Below are positions 41,706 to 54,021 of a DNA stretch of 64,000 bases, piece after piece (the first letter of the stretch is position 1; each line of letters begins with the position of its first letter). Below the pieces are notes generated by a model that worked only from the letters and a program-made list of their open reading frames with translations, made no database searches and had not been told where the DNA came from. Made by a program: the position numbers and the translations under genes. The DNA lies in the NCBI RefSeq assembly GCF_024198215.1, contig NZ_JAKCFA010000008.1, positions 310,001 to 374,000 on the forward strand, in the 5' to 3' direction. The stretch comes from Myxococcus qinghaiensis. GTDB taxonomy: Bacteria > Myxococcota > Myxococcia > Myxococcales > Myxococcaceae.

Positions 41706-44702
41706 ATGGGGATGGGGTTGAGGGGGCGAGTCCTCGCGATGGCGGTGCTCGTCGCCACCGGACTGGTTGGCTGCCACGAGGGGAATGAAACCCGCGCGGT
41801 GCAGGCCACAGCGGTGGTGGACATGGACGTGCTCGACTTCGGCGAGGTGCCGGTGGGCGAGTGGCGGGAGCGAGAGGTGCGCATCCGCAATGTCGGCTAT
41901 GTGCCCTTCTTCGCCATCGAGGCGTTGCCCATCATCGGCAACCCCTCGTACGAGGTGGAGCTGGCTGACGGCGGCGGCCGGGTGATGCCGGGCGAGTCGC
42001 ATCTGGTGCGCGTGCGCTTCCACCCGCTGGGTGAAGGCGTGACGGAGGAGACTGTCTACGTCTCCACCGACGCGAACCAGGGCGCGCAGGCGCAGGTGCG
42101 TGTCACCGGCCTGGGCACGCCCACGCAAATCATCATCGACCCGCCGGTGCTCGACTACGAGACGCTGGAGGTGGACAGCGAGCGCAACCTGGAGGTCACC
42201 GTCACCAATCCGGTGGACCTGCCGTTGACGCTGGCGGTGCGCGGCGACTGGCCGGACCCGTTCACTCCGGACACCATCACCATTCCGCCACTGTCCTCGC
42301 GCAAGGTGAGCACGCAGTACCTTCCGCGCGCGCTGGGGTCCATGGACGCGCGGCTGGAGGTGCGCTCGTGCGAGACGTGCACGGCGACGGTGGTGGACCT
42401 CAAGGGCAACTCGGTGGCCACCGCCTTCGTGTTCGACCCGGCGCCGGTGCCGTTCGACTTGATTCCGGTGCATGAGCGCACGCAGTCCTTCACGCGGGCG
42501 CGCAACATCACCTGGCGGCCCGTCACCATCTCGCAGCTCATCACCAGCGACCACGCCTTCGTGCCGCTCTCCAAGCCGGAGGGCTCCACGGTGGCGCCGG
42601 GCGAGGTGGTGGAGCTGAAGATGGAGTTCGCCGCGCGCTTCTCCGGCCCCAACGTGGGCGACCTCAAGGTGAACTACGCGTCCGACAAGCCCCGGCAGTC
42701 GGAGGTCATCCTGGACGCCCGCGGCGGCCGGCCCACCCTGGCGGTGACGCCGGTGGCGCTGGACTTCGGCGAGCTGCCGGTGGGCGGCAAGGTGGAGAAG
42801 GTCATCCGCATCACCAACGCGGGCACCAACGGCTCGCTGCGCTTCGTGGGCGTGGCCTCTGACGGCGCCAGCAACCAGTTCAACGTGGACGTGCCCACGC
42901 GCGGCACGCAGCGCTATCCGTGGGTGGCGGGCGCGTGGCCCGAGTTCGACTCCGGTGGCCTGGAAATCGCGCCGGGCAACGACGCCCTGGAGCTGAAGGT
43001 CTACTTCGAGCCGACGTCGGAGGGCACCTTCCAGGCGCGGCTGCGCGTGCGCTCGGACGACATCTTCAACTCGGAGCGCGAGGTCATCCTGACGGGCCGG
43101 GCGCGCACCAGCGGGCCGTGCGTGTACGAGCTGTTGCCCCAGCCGGTGATGGACTTCGGCAACGTGGTGCCGGGCCGGGGCGCGGTGCTGGGCTTCTACT
43201 TCCGCAACCCGGGCCGCGCGGAGTGCGCGGTGAAGGACGTGCACCTGTCCAACGACGCGAACGGCGCCTTCTTCATGCCGGGCGGCAGGCTCACCGGCGG
43301 CGTGGTGCTCTACGACACGGCCTTCAGCGCCATGGTCGCCTTCCGGCCCTCGGCCGAGGGCGAGTACACGGGCGAGCTGAAGCTGACGGTGAACAACCCG
43401 GCGGCGCCCACGGTGACGCTGCCCCTCAAGGGCGTGTCCAAGACGAGCTGCCTGGTCGCCACGCCCTCGTACGTGGACTTCGGGGCCATCCGCTACGACT
43501 GCGCCGCGGCGCCGCGCAAGACGTACATCTCCAACCGGTGCAGCGAGCCCATCACCGTGACGGGCGCCGACATCGGCAACGGCACGAGCACCCAGTTCTC
43601 GCTGCTGACGCCCATCACCCAGCCGCGCACGCTCCTGGCCGGCGAGGGCTTCGAGCTGGAGGTGGACTACGCGCGCAACGTGCTGGGTCAGCACTACACG
43701 CCCATGTACCTGCGCTCCTCGACTGACGCCTCGCCCTTCCTGGTGCCGCTGATTGGCGAGACGAACCACGAGGGCATCCAGGTGGACCGCTACACGCAGG
43801 GCACCGACAGCCAGCTCGACGTGCTCTTCGTGGTCTCCAACACGACGACGATGGACCCGTACCAGGAGCGCCTGAAGGCGGCGATTCCGGGCTGGCTGGA
43901 CTACGCGCGGCAGCAGAACGTGGACGTGCGCGTGGGTGTCACCAGCACGGGCCTGGTGCAGCGCGGGCCACAGTGCGGTGGCGGCGCCAACGGTGGCGAG
44001 GCCGGGCGCCTGTTCCCGGTGGACGGCAACCGCGCTCGGGTGCTCTCCAGCAACAGCCCCAACGCGGCGGCGGGGCTGCAGGCCAACATCGACGTGGGCC
44101 TGTGCCACAACCTGGTGCAGGGCCTGGAGACGATGCGCCAGGCGCTCTCCGCGCCGCTGTCCGAGCAGACGGACGACCCGCGCACCGCGCAGCCCAACGA
44201 CGGCAACTGGGGCTTCACGCGGCCGGCGGCGCGGATGGCGGTGGTGGTGCTGGCGGACGAGGACGACAACTCGGGCTTCGTGCCGGACAGCTACATCCAG
44301 TTCCTCCAGACGCTGAAGGGCACGGGCATGTCCCACCGCAGCCAGCTCTACGCGCTGGTGCCCACCGACAACCGCTGCACCACGGCCGGCGGCGACGCGG
44401 ACCGCTTCGCGGAAGTCGCGCGGGGGACGGGCGGCCGGGCGGAGTCCATCTGCGAGGGAGACTACCGGCCCCTCTTGGACTCGGTCATCCAGCGCGCCGG
44501 TGACCTGCAGGCGGACTTCCCGCTGACGGCCCAGCCCGCGGGCGCCGCGGAGATGACGGTGCGCGTGCAGGGCCAGCCGGTGCCGGAGGCCCAGTGGACG
44601 TATGACGGGGCCGCGAACGCCATCGTCTTCGGGGGCGCGGCGGTGCCGAGGCCCGGACAGACGGTGGAGGTGCGCTACCGCAGCGTCTGCAAGGTCCCCT
44701 GA
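41706..44702 (+). CDS. Large lipoprotein with ASH-like domains and a degenerate von Willebrand A domain
   Basis: 998 aa. Lipobox GLVGC with C23. Residues 30-690 are repeated immunoglobulin-like beta domains of the ASPM-SPD-2-Hydin/choice-of-anchor D type, seen as recurring VLDFGEVPVG, ALDFGELPVGG, VMDFGNVVPG and YVDFGAIRYD strand motifs. Residues 700-960 resemble a von Willebrand A domain. Where the metal-binding DxSxS should be, the sequence is DVLFVVSNTTTM (705-716), so the Asp is replaced by Ser711 and metal binding is doubtful. The C-terminus of about 60 residues is another small beta domain. A surface or periplasmic binding role is likely. Confidence 0.88.
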   Translation: MGMGLRGRVLAMAVLVATGLVGCHEGNETRAVQATAVVDMDVLDFGEVPVGEWREREVRIRNVGYVPFFAIEALPIIGNPSYEVELADGGGRVMPGESHLVRVRFHPLGEGVTEETVYVSTDANQGAQAQVRVTGLGTPTQIIIDPPVLDYETLEVDSERNLEVTVTNPVDLPLTLAVRGDWPDPFTPDTITIPPLSSRKVSTQYLPRALGSMDARLEVRSCETCTATVVDLKGNSVATAFVFDPAPVPFDLIPVHERTQSFTRARNITWRPVTISQLITSDHAFVPLSKPEGSTVAPGEVVELKMEFAARFSGPNVGDLKVNYASDKPRQSEVILDARGGRPTLAVTPVALDFGELPVGGKVEKVIRITNAGTNGSLRFVGVASDGASNQFNVDVPTRGTQRYPWVAGAWPEFDSGGLEIAPGNDALELKVYFEPTSEGTFQARLRVRSDDIFNSEREVILTGRARTSGPCVYELLPQPVMDFGNVVPGRGAVLGFYFRNPGRAECAVKDVHLSNDANGAFFMPGGRLTGGVVLYDTAFSAMVAFRPSAEGEYTGELKLTVNNPAAPTVTLPLKGVSKTSCLVATPSYVDFGAIRYDCAAAPRKTYISNRCSEPITVTGADIGNGTSTQFSLLTPITQPRTLLAGEGFELEVDYARNVLGQHYTPMYLRSSTDASPFLVPLIGETNHEGIQVDRYTQGTDSQLDVLFVVSNTTTMDPYQERLKAAIPGWLDYARQQNVDVRVGVTSTGLVQRGPQCGGGANGGEAGRLFPVDGNRARVLSSNSPNAAAGLQANIDVGLCHNLVQGLETMRQALSAPLSEQTDDPRTAQPNDGNWGFTRPAARMAVVVLADEDDNSGFVPDSYIQFLQTLKGTGMSHRSQLYALVPTDNRCTTAGGDADRFAEVARGTGGRAESICEGDYRPLLDSVIQRAGDLQADFPLTAQPAGAAEMTVRVQGQPVPEAQWTYDGAANAIVFGGAAVPRPGQTVEVRYRSVCKVP

Positions 44703-44716
44703 GAGACTTGAAGCAG

Positions 44717-44748
44717 AGCGCCCCGCATCCACCTGGATGCGGGGCGCT
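44717..44748 (+). terminator. Strong 14-bp stem terminator
   Basis: Perfect inverted repeat AGCGCCCCGCATCC-ACCT-GGATGCGGGGCGCT, starting 15 bp after the lipoprotein stop and ending 38 bp before the kinase gene. One of the clearest terminators in the window even without a T-run. Confidence 0.8.
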
Positions 44749-44785
44749 GTCGTCTCCGGGGAAATGACGCGGCGCGGGCTTCCGC

Positions 44786-46210
44786 ATGTGGCCCCGGCAC
44801 GGCTATCGTGGCCCCGACGTGGAGACATTCGGCCGCTACGAGCTGTTGCGGAAAATCGCCATCGGCGGGATGGGCGCCGTCTATCTCGCTCGGCAGAAGG
44901 GGCCGGTGGGCTTCCAGAAGCTGCTGGTGGTGAAGCGGCTGCTCCCCCACCTGTCCGAGGACGACGAGTTCATCGAGATGTTCCTCGACGAGGGGCGCAT
45001 CGCCGCGCACCTCAACCACCCGAACATCGCCCAGATCTACGACTTGGGTGACGTGGACGGGCAGTACTTCATCGCCATGGAGTACGTGCATGGCGAGGCG
45101 GTGGGGCCCCTGGGACTCAGGGCCCAGCAGCGCAAGCTGTCGATTCCGCTGGCGCTCAAGTGCCGCATCATCGCGGACGCGGCGGCGGGGCTGGATGCGG
45201 CGCACAACGCGCGCAGTCCGTCGGGCCGCAAGCTGGCGTTGATCCACCGGGACGTGTCACCGCAGAACGTGCTCGTCGGCTACAACGGCGGCGTCAAGCT
45301 CATCGACTTCGGGGTGGCGAAGGCGTCCGGGAAGTTCTCCCAGACGGTGGTCGGCACCATCAAGGGCAAGCACGCGTACATGTCCCCGGAGCAGGCGCGG
45401 GGCGAGCCGTTGGACCACCGCTCCGACATCTTCGGGCTGGGCACGGTGTTCTACGAGCTCCTGACGCACCAGCGCCTGTTCAAGCGGGACACGGAGATCG
45501 CCACACTCAAGGCGGTGGTGGGGACGAAGATTGTCCCGCCGTCGGAGCTGGACGCGGACATCCCGAAGGAGCTGGACGCGATTGTGCTCAAGGCGCTGGC
45601 GCGCAAGCGCGACGAGCGCTTCGCATCGGCGGGCGAAGTGCAGCTCGCGCTGGATGAGTTCCTCGTGCAGCACAAGCTGCACGCGACGCCGGCGCACCTC
45701 GCGGCCTTCATGCAGGACACGTATTCGGAGGAGCTGGAGGAGGAGCGGCTCGCCGCCGAGCCCACCGTCATCCACTACGACCCGCGCCTCGCCGCAAGGC
45801 AGCAGGCCGCGGCGGCAGCGGCGGCGGCGGGTGACACGGGCAACTCCGCGCCGAAGGCCGTGCCGCGTGGAGCGCCCGCACCTCCGCGCAAGCCAGGTGC
45901 CTCCTCACCCTCGGCGCCGGCCCTGCCCTCCAAGACTCCGGGAGGCGTGTCCGCATCGTCGACCACGCCCATGGGGCCCCGGCGCGCGGGAGCGGGCTCC
46001 TCGACAACCGCCGCGCCCGTTCCGCGAGGCCAGGGCACCAACGGCGGCTCGCCGGCTCCGACGGCTCCAGCCAGGGGCGGCACGGGCTCCGGCAAGGCGC
46101 CCTCGCCTCCTCCCGGCCGGACAGGCTCCGCGAGGCCCGCCGACAGCGGCTCCGCGCCCAAGCGCGTGCCGCCGCGCGGTGGCTCTCATGGCGAGCCCGA
46201 AGACGACTGA
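44786..46210 (+). CDS. Ser/Thr protein kinase (Hanks-type), cytosolic
   Basis: 474 aa. The kinase domain (about 17-295) is complete: glycine loop IAIGGMGAVYLA, ATP lysine K50 in VVKRLL, catalytic HRD at 154-156 in LIHRDVSPQNVLV, LIDFGVAK, and MSPEQARGE. A Pro/Ala/Gly/Ser-rich low-complexity tail (about 330-474) ends in a basic stretch. No membrane helix is present, unlike PknB-type receptors. The start could instead be GTG 44819 (VETFGRYELL), eleven codons in; neither has a good ribosome site. Target unknown. Confidence 0.92.
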   Translation: MWPRHGYRGPDVETFGRYELLRKIAIGGMGAVYLARQKGPVGFQKLLVVKRLLPHLSEDDEFIEMFLDEGRIAAHLNHPNIAQIYDLGDVDGQYFIAMEYVHGEAVGPLGLRAQQRKLSIPLALKCRIIADAAAGLDAAHNARSPSGRKLALIHRDVSPQNVLVGYNGGVKLIDFGVAKASGKFSQTVVGTIKGKHAYMSPEQARGEPLDHRSDIFGLGTVFYELLTHQRLFKRDTEIATLKAVVGTKIVPPSELDADIPKELDAIVLKALARKRDERFASAGEVQLALDEFLVQHKLHATPAHLAAFMQDTYSEELEEERLAAEPTVIHYDPRLAARQQAAAAAAAAGDTGNSAPKAVPRGAPAPPRKPGASSPSAPALPSKTPGGVSASSTTPMGPRRAGAGSSTTAAPVPRGQGTNGGSPAPTAPARGGTGSGKAPSPPPGRTGSARPADSGSAPKRVPPRGGSHGEPEDD

Positions 46211-46215
46211 CGGCT

Positions 46216-46578
46216 TCAGCGGCTCCGGCCGTCGAACTGCATCGTCTTCACGGCGCCCAGGTCCAGGCCATCCAGGCAGCGCACGTTGATGGCGGCCATC
46301 TCGCTGCCATCCGGGCCCACGCCGCGCGCGAAGGAGCGCACGCCGCACTTCGAGCAGAAGAGGTGGTGGATGACGTTCTTGTTGAACTGGTAGTCCGTGA
46401 GGGCCGGTTCCCCGGAGCGCAGCGTGAACTCCGACACCGGGACGAAGCTCAACATGGAGCCCGTCTTCTGACAGATGGAACAGTTGCACGTCACCACGGG
46501 CTGGGAGAGGTCCAGCTTCACCTCGTACCGCACCTGCCCGCAGTGACAGCCGCCCTGGTAGCTCTTGAGTTCGCTCAT
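46216..46578 (-). CDS. GFA/CENP-V-type zinc protein
   Basis: 120 aa, the usual size. Zinc-binding cysteines occur as GGCHCGQVRYE, VTCNCSICQKTGS and LFCSKCGVRSF, the full pattern of the glutathione-dependent formaldehyde-activating (GFA) fold. The name comes from one proposed activity that has been disputed; the real function of most members is unknown. ATG 46578 is favoured over an ATG at 46587. It converges with the kinase gene (5-bp gap). Confidence 0.93.
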   Translation of the reverse strand: MSELKSYQGGCHCGQVRYEVKLDLSQPVVTCNCSICQKTGSMLSFVPVSEFTLRSGEPALTDYQFNKNVIHHLFCSKCGVRSFARGVGPDGSEMAAINVRCLDGLDLGAVKTMQFDGRSR

Positions 46579-46689
46579 GCGCGGCATCCTGCACCGCCTC
46601 CCCGGAGCCCCCCACGCGAAATCGCGCGCCGCGACGCGCCATGCGCGCACCGCGAAACCGCGCCGTCACGGCCCGCGTGGGACAGCGCG

Positions 46690-47514
46690 CTACAGGCTCG
46701 CGAGCGCCACGCGGTACAGCGCGCGGTAGCCCATGCGCGGCGAGGGCTCGAAGCGCTCCGCGTTGAAGATGTCCTTCAACAGCGACACGCCGTCCGGCGA
46801 GGCCTGCAAGCCCAGCAGCGTCGACTCCAGCGCCGTCACCAGCTGCGGCTGAAGCCCCATGGCCACCGGCACCCCGTCATTGGGCGCCTCGTCCGTGTAC
46901 GCAATCAGCTCGAAGCGGCGCCCCGCGCCCGTCCCCAGCACGTCCTCCACGCCGGTGCTGTACGTCAGCCCCGTGGAGGACGGCGGGCAGAAGACGCTCG
47001 TCACGTCCGCCTTGCCGTCCAGCACCGACTCCAGCGCGCCCTGGTACGAGCCCGTGAAGTGCTGCGCGAAGAAGGCCCGCGCGGGCTCCAGCCCCTGCGC
47101 CTTCAGGTACGCGGTGGGCAACAGGTAGCCCGCCACCGAATCCCGGTCCACCCACGCCGCCGTGGTGCCCTTGAGGCGCTCCACCGTCAGCCCCGCCCCC
47201 GCCCGGCACACCAGCGCCGAGCGATAGGACGACATGCCTCGGCGCACCCCTCGCACCACCACCCGCACGCCCATGGCCTCCATCCGCGCACAGACGAAGG
47301 GAGGCGCCCAGGCCGCGTCAGCGCGCCCGGAGAGCAAGTCCTTGGCGAGCGTCTCGTAGCTGGACGCGACGCTCACCTCCACCAGCTTGCCCAGCGCCCT
47401 CTGGAGGAAGGCCGCCAGCCGGTCCGCGCGCTCCCGCGCCATCTCACTGCCCAGGGACGGCGGCAGCCCGAAGCGGAAGGAGTGCCTGGAGGTGGAAGGG
47501 ACTTGAAGGGTCAT
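46690..47514 (-). CDS. PhnD/SsuA-like periplasmic-binding-fold protein lacking a signal peptide
   Basis: 274 aa. Two-lobed binding-protein fold with FRFGLPPSLGSEMARERADRL, a LLSGRADAAWAPPFVCARME cleft motif and GSYQGALESVLDGKADVTSV, as in phosphonate or phosphite binding proteins. The N-terminus has no hydrophobic signal, so the protein appears cytosolic; no ABC transporter genes are nearby. It follows the TerB-like gene by 13 bp. A cytosolic sensor or enzyme-like role is more likely than transport. Ligand unknown. Confidence 0.8.
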   Translation of the reverse strand: MTLQVPSTSRHSFRFGLPPSLGSEMARERADRLAAFLQRALGKLVEVSVASSYETLAKDLLSGRADAAWAPPFVCARMEAMGVRVVVRGVRRGMSSYRSALVCRAGAGLTVERLKGTTAAWVDRDSVAGYLLPTAYLKAQGLEPARAFFAQHFTGSYQGALESVLDGKADVTSVFCPPSSTGLTYSTGVEDVLGTGAGRRFELIAYTDEAPNDGVPVAMGLQPQLVTALESTLLGLQASPDGVSLLKDIFNAERFEPSPRMGYRALYRVALASL

Positions 47515-47527
47515 GCTGCCCCCCTGA

Positions 47528-48352
47528 TTACCCCTCCCTGCCCAGTCGCGCCACTTCGTCGTCAGCCAGACCGAACGTCGCCTGGAGCATGTCCAGGATG
47601 CGCTGCTCCGGAAGACTGGGCTCGCCCCCCGCATGGGCGATTTTCGTGGCCAGCCGGAACGCCTTCACCCGCTGGGTGTGCGTCGTCAGGCCGTGGGCCA
47701 GCACCTGGAGCCGCTGGGGCAGCCCTTCCGCAGACAGCGCCGCCACCGACTCGCTCACGAAGCTCTGCGCGCGCTCCGGGCTGACGTTCTCGAAGAGGGG
47801 GTCCGCCGCGAAGCTCTCCACCAGCGCCCGGGCCTCGGCCTCCTTCAGCCGCCCGTCCGCCGCGCTCACCAGCACCATGACCTCCGCGAACAGCCGCTCC
47901 AGCGGCTCGCCCAGGGCCTCCGCCAGACTGCCACCGTTCTCGATGACGTCGATGATTTGAGCCACCTCGTCCTCGGAGATGCCCAGCGCGGCCTGGAACG
48001 TCTTGAGCAGCCCCAGCTCCGTGCGCGTGGCCCGCTGGTCCGCCAGCGCCACCGCCGCCGCCAGCCCGAAGGCCAGCATCCGGTTCTTGTGGTCCGGCAG
48101 CCTGCGCCTGAGCGACGCGAGCACGTCCTCCAAATCTCGCGCCTCCGACAGCCGCGCCGCGCTGGTCTCCACCAGCGCGTTGAGCTCCTCCGGACGCGTG
48201 CCCTCGAACTCCGGCCGCTCCAGCACGCGGCTGAGCAACGTCTGCATCTCCCGCTGAGACACACGGCCGTCGGCCATCGCCGCCAGCAACATCGCCTCCA
48301 CCAGCGCGGCGTTACGCTCCTTGCGCGCGCTCACTGCCTGCTCTCGAGCCAT
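47528..48352 (-). CDS. Double TerB-like helical protein
   Basis: 274 aa, all helical, no signal. Two TerB-type repeats are visible: [25 protein letters not shown] (about 15-39) and [24 protein letters not shown] (about 160-183), each with the acidic DGR loop. A further pseudo-repeat lies at [25 protein letters not shown] and another at [23 protein letters not shown]. TerB-like proteins are linked to tellurite or membrane stress but are mostly uncharacterised. The start lies 22 bp inside ttcA, so both are in one operon. Confidence 0.82.
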   Translation of the reverse strand: MAREQAVSARKERNAALVEAMLLAAMADGRVSQREMQTLLSRVLERPEFEGTRPEELNALVETSAARLSEARDLEDVLASLRRRLPDHKNRMLAFGLAAAVALADQRATRTELGLLKTFQAALGISEDEVAQIIDVIENGGSLAEALGEPLERLFAEVMVLVSAADGRLKEAEARALVESFAADPLFENVSPERAQSFVSESVAALSAEGLPQRLQVLAHGLTTHTQRVKAFRLATKIAHAGGEPSLPEQRILDMLQATFGLADDEVARLGREG

Positions 48353-49194
48353 GGACTGGCTCCCCCTTGCGTGTCCTGCGTGTCTTGAGTGGGCGCCACC
48401 GCCACTTCCGCCTCGCTCGCGTTCAGCGGGTCGGGGTTGAGCGCCTTGTCCAGCAGGTGCGACGGCCGCACGTTGGCCATCGCGTTGAGAAGGCTCTGCC
48501 GGACGTTGGGAATCTCCTTGCCCAGGTCCTCCACCAGCCGCTGCATCCGCTTGCGCTGGAGGTTCTCCTGCGTGCCGCACAAGTCGCAGGGGATGATGGG
48601 GAAGGCCTTCAGCTCCGCGAACTTCGCGATGTCCTTCTCCGGCGCGTAGCACAGCGGCCGGATGACCACGTTGCGCCCGTCATCGCTCTTGAGCAAGGGC
48701 GGCATCGCCTTGATGGAGCCGGCGAAGAACATGTTGAGCAGGAGCGTGTGGATGAGGTCGTCGCGGTGGTGGCCCAGCGCAATCTTGGTGCACCCCAGCT
48801 CCACCGCCGCCGTATAGAGGATGCCCCGCCGCATGCGCGAGCACACCGAGCACTGCGTCTTGCCGGGCGGCGTCTTCTCCAGGACGATGCTGTACGTGTC
48901 CTCCTTGAGGAGCTTGTACGCGTAGCCCTCCCGCTGGAAGTACTCCTCCAGGACGTGTCCCGGAAAACCAGGATGTCCTTGGTCCAGGTTCACCGCGAGC
49001 AGGTCGAACTTCACCGGCGCTCGGCGCTGCAGCTCCCGGAGCAGGTAGAGCATGGTGTAGGAGTCCTTGCCTCCGGACACACCCACCATGATGCGGTCCC
49101 CGTCCTCGATGAGGCGGTGGTCCGCGATGGCTCGGCCCATGTGGCCAAGCAGACTCTTTTCCAGGCGCTGGACGTCATTCATCGGCGTGGCCAT
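48331..49194 (-). CDS. ttcA: tRNA 2-thiocytidine synthetase TtcA
   Basis: 287 aa. PP-loop ATPase that places sulfur on C32 of tRNA. PP-loop SGGKDS at 40-45; the iron-sulfur cysteines appear as CSVCSRMRR (C115, C118) and CDLCG (C203, C206). The [19 protein letters not shown] segment is typical of TtcA. A Gln/Asp-rich C-terminal tail of about 25 residues is extra. It starts the ttcA / TerB-like / PhnD-like operon and is divergent from rnd. Confidence 0.95.
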   Translation of the reverse strand: MATPMNDVQRLEKSLLGHMGRAIADHRLIEDGDRIMVGVSGGKDSYTMLYLLRELQRRAPVKFDLLAVNLDQGHPGFPGHVLEEYFQREGYAYKLLKEDTYSIVLEKTPPGKTQCSVCSRMRRGILYTAAVELGCTKIALGHHRDDLIHTLLLNMFFAGSIKAMPPLLKSDDGRNVVIRPLCYAPEKDIAKFAELKAFPIIPCDLCGTQENLQRKRMQRLVEDLGKEIPNVRQSLLNAMANVRPSHLLDKALNPDPLNASEAEVAVAPTQDTQDTQGGASPWLESRQ

Positions 49195-49259
49195 CCTAGC
49201 GGCGGCCCGGGAAAAAACACGTCATTCAGGCGGTCCGGTCCGCTAGCCTGCTCAGCTCG

Positions 49260-50429
49260 ATGCCTACCTACCCGCAGGGTGACGTGGACGTGGTGGATTC
49301 CACCGGGGCCCAGAGCGCCCTCCAGAAGCTGGAGGCGGCCCGCGAGCTGGCCGTGGACCTGGAGGCCGACTCCATGCACGCCTTCCGCGCCCGGCTGTGC
49401 TTCCTCCAGGTCGCCACCGACGAGGACGTCTTCCTCTTCGACACGCTCCAGCCCGGCGTGGAGGCCCGGCTGCTCGCCCCGCTGCTGGCCGACCCGGAGC
49501 GCACCAAGTACTTCCACGCGGCGCAGGGCGATTTGCAGTTCCTGGCCGAAGGCGGGGTGCGGGTGCGGGGCCTGTTCGACACCCACCGGGCCGCGACGCT
49601 GCTGGGCTGGCCCAAGGTCGGACTGGCGGACGTGGCCCGGGAGAAGCTGGGCGTGGAGCTGCCGAAGGAGCATCAGCAGTCCGACTTCTCGCTGCGCCCC
49701 CTGCCCCCGGGCATGCACACCTACATCGCCAACGACGTGCGCTACCTGTGCGAGCTGGGCCGGCAGGTGCGCGAGTCGTGCCGCGAGGCGGGCATCCTGG
49801 AAGAGGTGGTGCTGGACTGCGACCGGCTCTGTGACGAAGCCGTGGCCCGGCCCGACGTGGGCGCGGACTTCAAGCCGAAGCTGCCGCGCTCGGGACTGTC
49901 CCCCACGCAGCTGACGCTGGCGAACGCCATCGCCCACGCGCTGCACCGCAAGCGGCTGGAGTGGGCGGAGCAGGAGAACGTCCCCATGGGGCGCATGCTC
50001 TCCAACATGGCGCTGGCGGACATCGCCACGCGGCTGCCCTCCACGCCCAAGGACCTGGCGCGCGCGGCGGGCGTGCGCGGCGCCTTCGTGCGCGCCCACG
50101 GTGACGAGGTGCTCGCCATCGTCCGCGTGCAACTGGAGAAGTCGCGCAACGGAGAGCTGCCCCAGGAGCGGGAGAACAAGGGGCCCAAGGACACCAACCG
50201 CCGCAAGCGCGAGGACGCCCTCAAGGCCTTCCGCGTGGAGAAGGCCACCGAGCGAAAGGTGACGCCCAGCGTGGTGCTCACCAACCCGCTGATGGACGCG
50301 TTGCTCTCGCAGCCGCCCCAGAACCTGGAGGAGCTGGCCCAGGTGCCCTACTTCGGTGACAAGCGGGTGCAGCTCTATGGCCCCGCCCTCATCGAGCTCC
50401 TGGCCGCATTCCCCGTCGTCGGTGGCTGA
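49260..50429 (+). CDS. rnd: Ribonuclease D
   Basis: 389 aa, 3'-5' exoribonuclease for tRNA 3'-end maturation. The DEDDy exonuclease domain has VDLEADSMH (D33 and E35), YFHAAQGDLQFL, and MHTYIANDVRYL with the tyrosine-aspartate pair. Two HRDC-like helical segments follow (about 215-290 and 335-385). Length is close to E. coli RNase D (375). It sits back to back with ttcA, 65 bp apart. Confidence 0.94.
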   Translation: MPTYPQGDVDVVDSTGAQSALQKLEAARELAVDLEADSMHAFRARLCFLQVATDEDVFLFDTLQPGVEARLLAPLLADPERTKYFHAAQGDLQFLAEGGVRVRGLFDTHRAATLLGWPKVGLADVAREKLGVELPKEHQQSDFSLRPLPPGMHTYIANDVRYLCELGRQVRESCREAGILEEVVLDCDRLCDEAVARPDVGADFKPKLPRSGLSPTQLTLANAIAHALHRKRLEWAEQENVPMGRMLSNMALADIATRLPSTPKDLARAAGVRGAFVRAHGDEVLAIVRVQLEKSRNGELPQERENKGPKDTNRRKREDALKAFRVEKATERKVTPSVVLTNPLMDALLSQPPQNLEELAQVPYFGDKRVQLYGPALIELLAAFPVVGG

Positions 50430-50554
50430 GCGCCGGGCTGTCACGCCACCTCGTCACATCTGACACCTCGTGGAAGCACTACCGTCTGCAGGGCGGCGGT
50501 GATGGAATGCCCTCCGTCACGAGTCGCCCTTGGTCTGGCGGACGGAGCTTCCCG

Positions 50555-53284
<2,730 letters not shown>

Positions 53285-53285
53285 G

Positions 53286-53927
53286 TCAGCGCTTGCGCGC
53301 GAGCATCATCCCGTCGCGCACCGTCAGCAGCACCGGCTCCACGCGCGCATCCGCGGCGACCTTCGCGTTGAAGGCCACCACCGCGTGGTCCTGCGCGGAC
53401 TCGGGACTCAGCACACGCCCGGACCACAGCACGTTGTCCGCGACGAGCAACCCTCCGGGACGCACCAGCGGCACCACCGCGTCCCAGTAGGCGCTGTAGC
53501 TCCCCTTGTCCGCGTCGATGAAGACCAGGTCGAACGGGCCCCGCAACGTCTTCAGGGTTTCCAGGGCAGGCCCGAGTCGGAGCTGGATTTTCCGACCATT
53601 CGGACTGCGTGCGAAGAAGGCGCGGGCAATCTCGGCCGTCTCCGGGTTGATGTCGCAGGTGATGAGCTCTCCGTCGTCGGAAAGCCCGTCCGCCATCATC
53701 AACGCCGAGTATCCCGTGAAGGTCCCGATTTCCAGGACGCGCTTCGCACTCGTGAGCGAGACGAGCATTCTCAGGAAGGCGCCTTCGACAGGCCCGACCT
53801 GCATACCCGGAGAGGACGTGCGTGCCTGGGTGATGTCCTTGAGTTCCTCGAAGAGTGGCGCGGGCGCCGCGGTATGCGCGCGGGCGTAATCTTCGATTTC
53901 GTCAGGGACGAGCGTGAGCTTGGGCAT
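53286..53927 (-). CDS. Class I SAM-dependent O-methyltransferase (COMT/Methyltransf_3 type)
   Basis: 213 aa, cytosolic. VLEIGTFTGYSALMMADGL is the SAM loop, FDLVFIDADKGSYSAYWDAV carries the divalent-metal and substrate aspartates, and LLVADNVLWSGRV completes the cation-dependent O-methyltransferase signature (as in catechol and caffeoyl-CoA methyltransferases). Acceptor unknown. It converges with the M1 peptidase gene (1-bp gap). Confidence 0.94.
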   Translation of the reverse strand: MPKLTLVPDEIEDYARAHTAAPAPLFEELKDITQARTSSPGMQVGPVEGAFLRMLVSLTSAKRVLEIGTFTGYSALMMADGLSDDGELITCDINPETAEIARAFFARSPNGRKIQLRLGPALETLKTLRGPFDLVFIDADKGSYSAYWDAVVPLVRPGGLLVADNVLWSGRVLSPESAQDHAVVAFNAKVAADARVEPVLLTVRDGMMLARKR

Positions 53928-54021
53928 GGTGACCGTTTAACATCTGGCATCCCATGCCTCACTTCCAGTTGCCCCCCTGCTCGGCGTGCATACCCTGGTT
54001 AGCGGTTCGGAGGTGCGAGCG

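Noticed and set aside
46611-46681. CCCACGCG / CGCGTGGG inverted repeat between the GFA-family and PhnD-like genes
   Set aside because: The 55-base loop and many internal CG palindromes make a specific structure unlikely.
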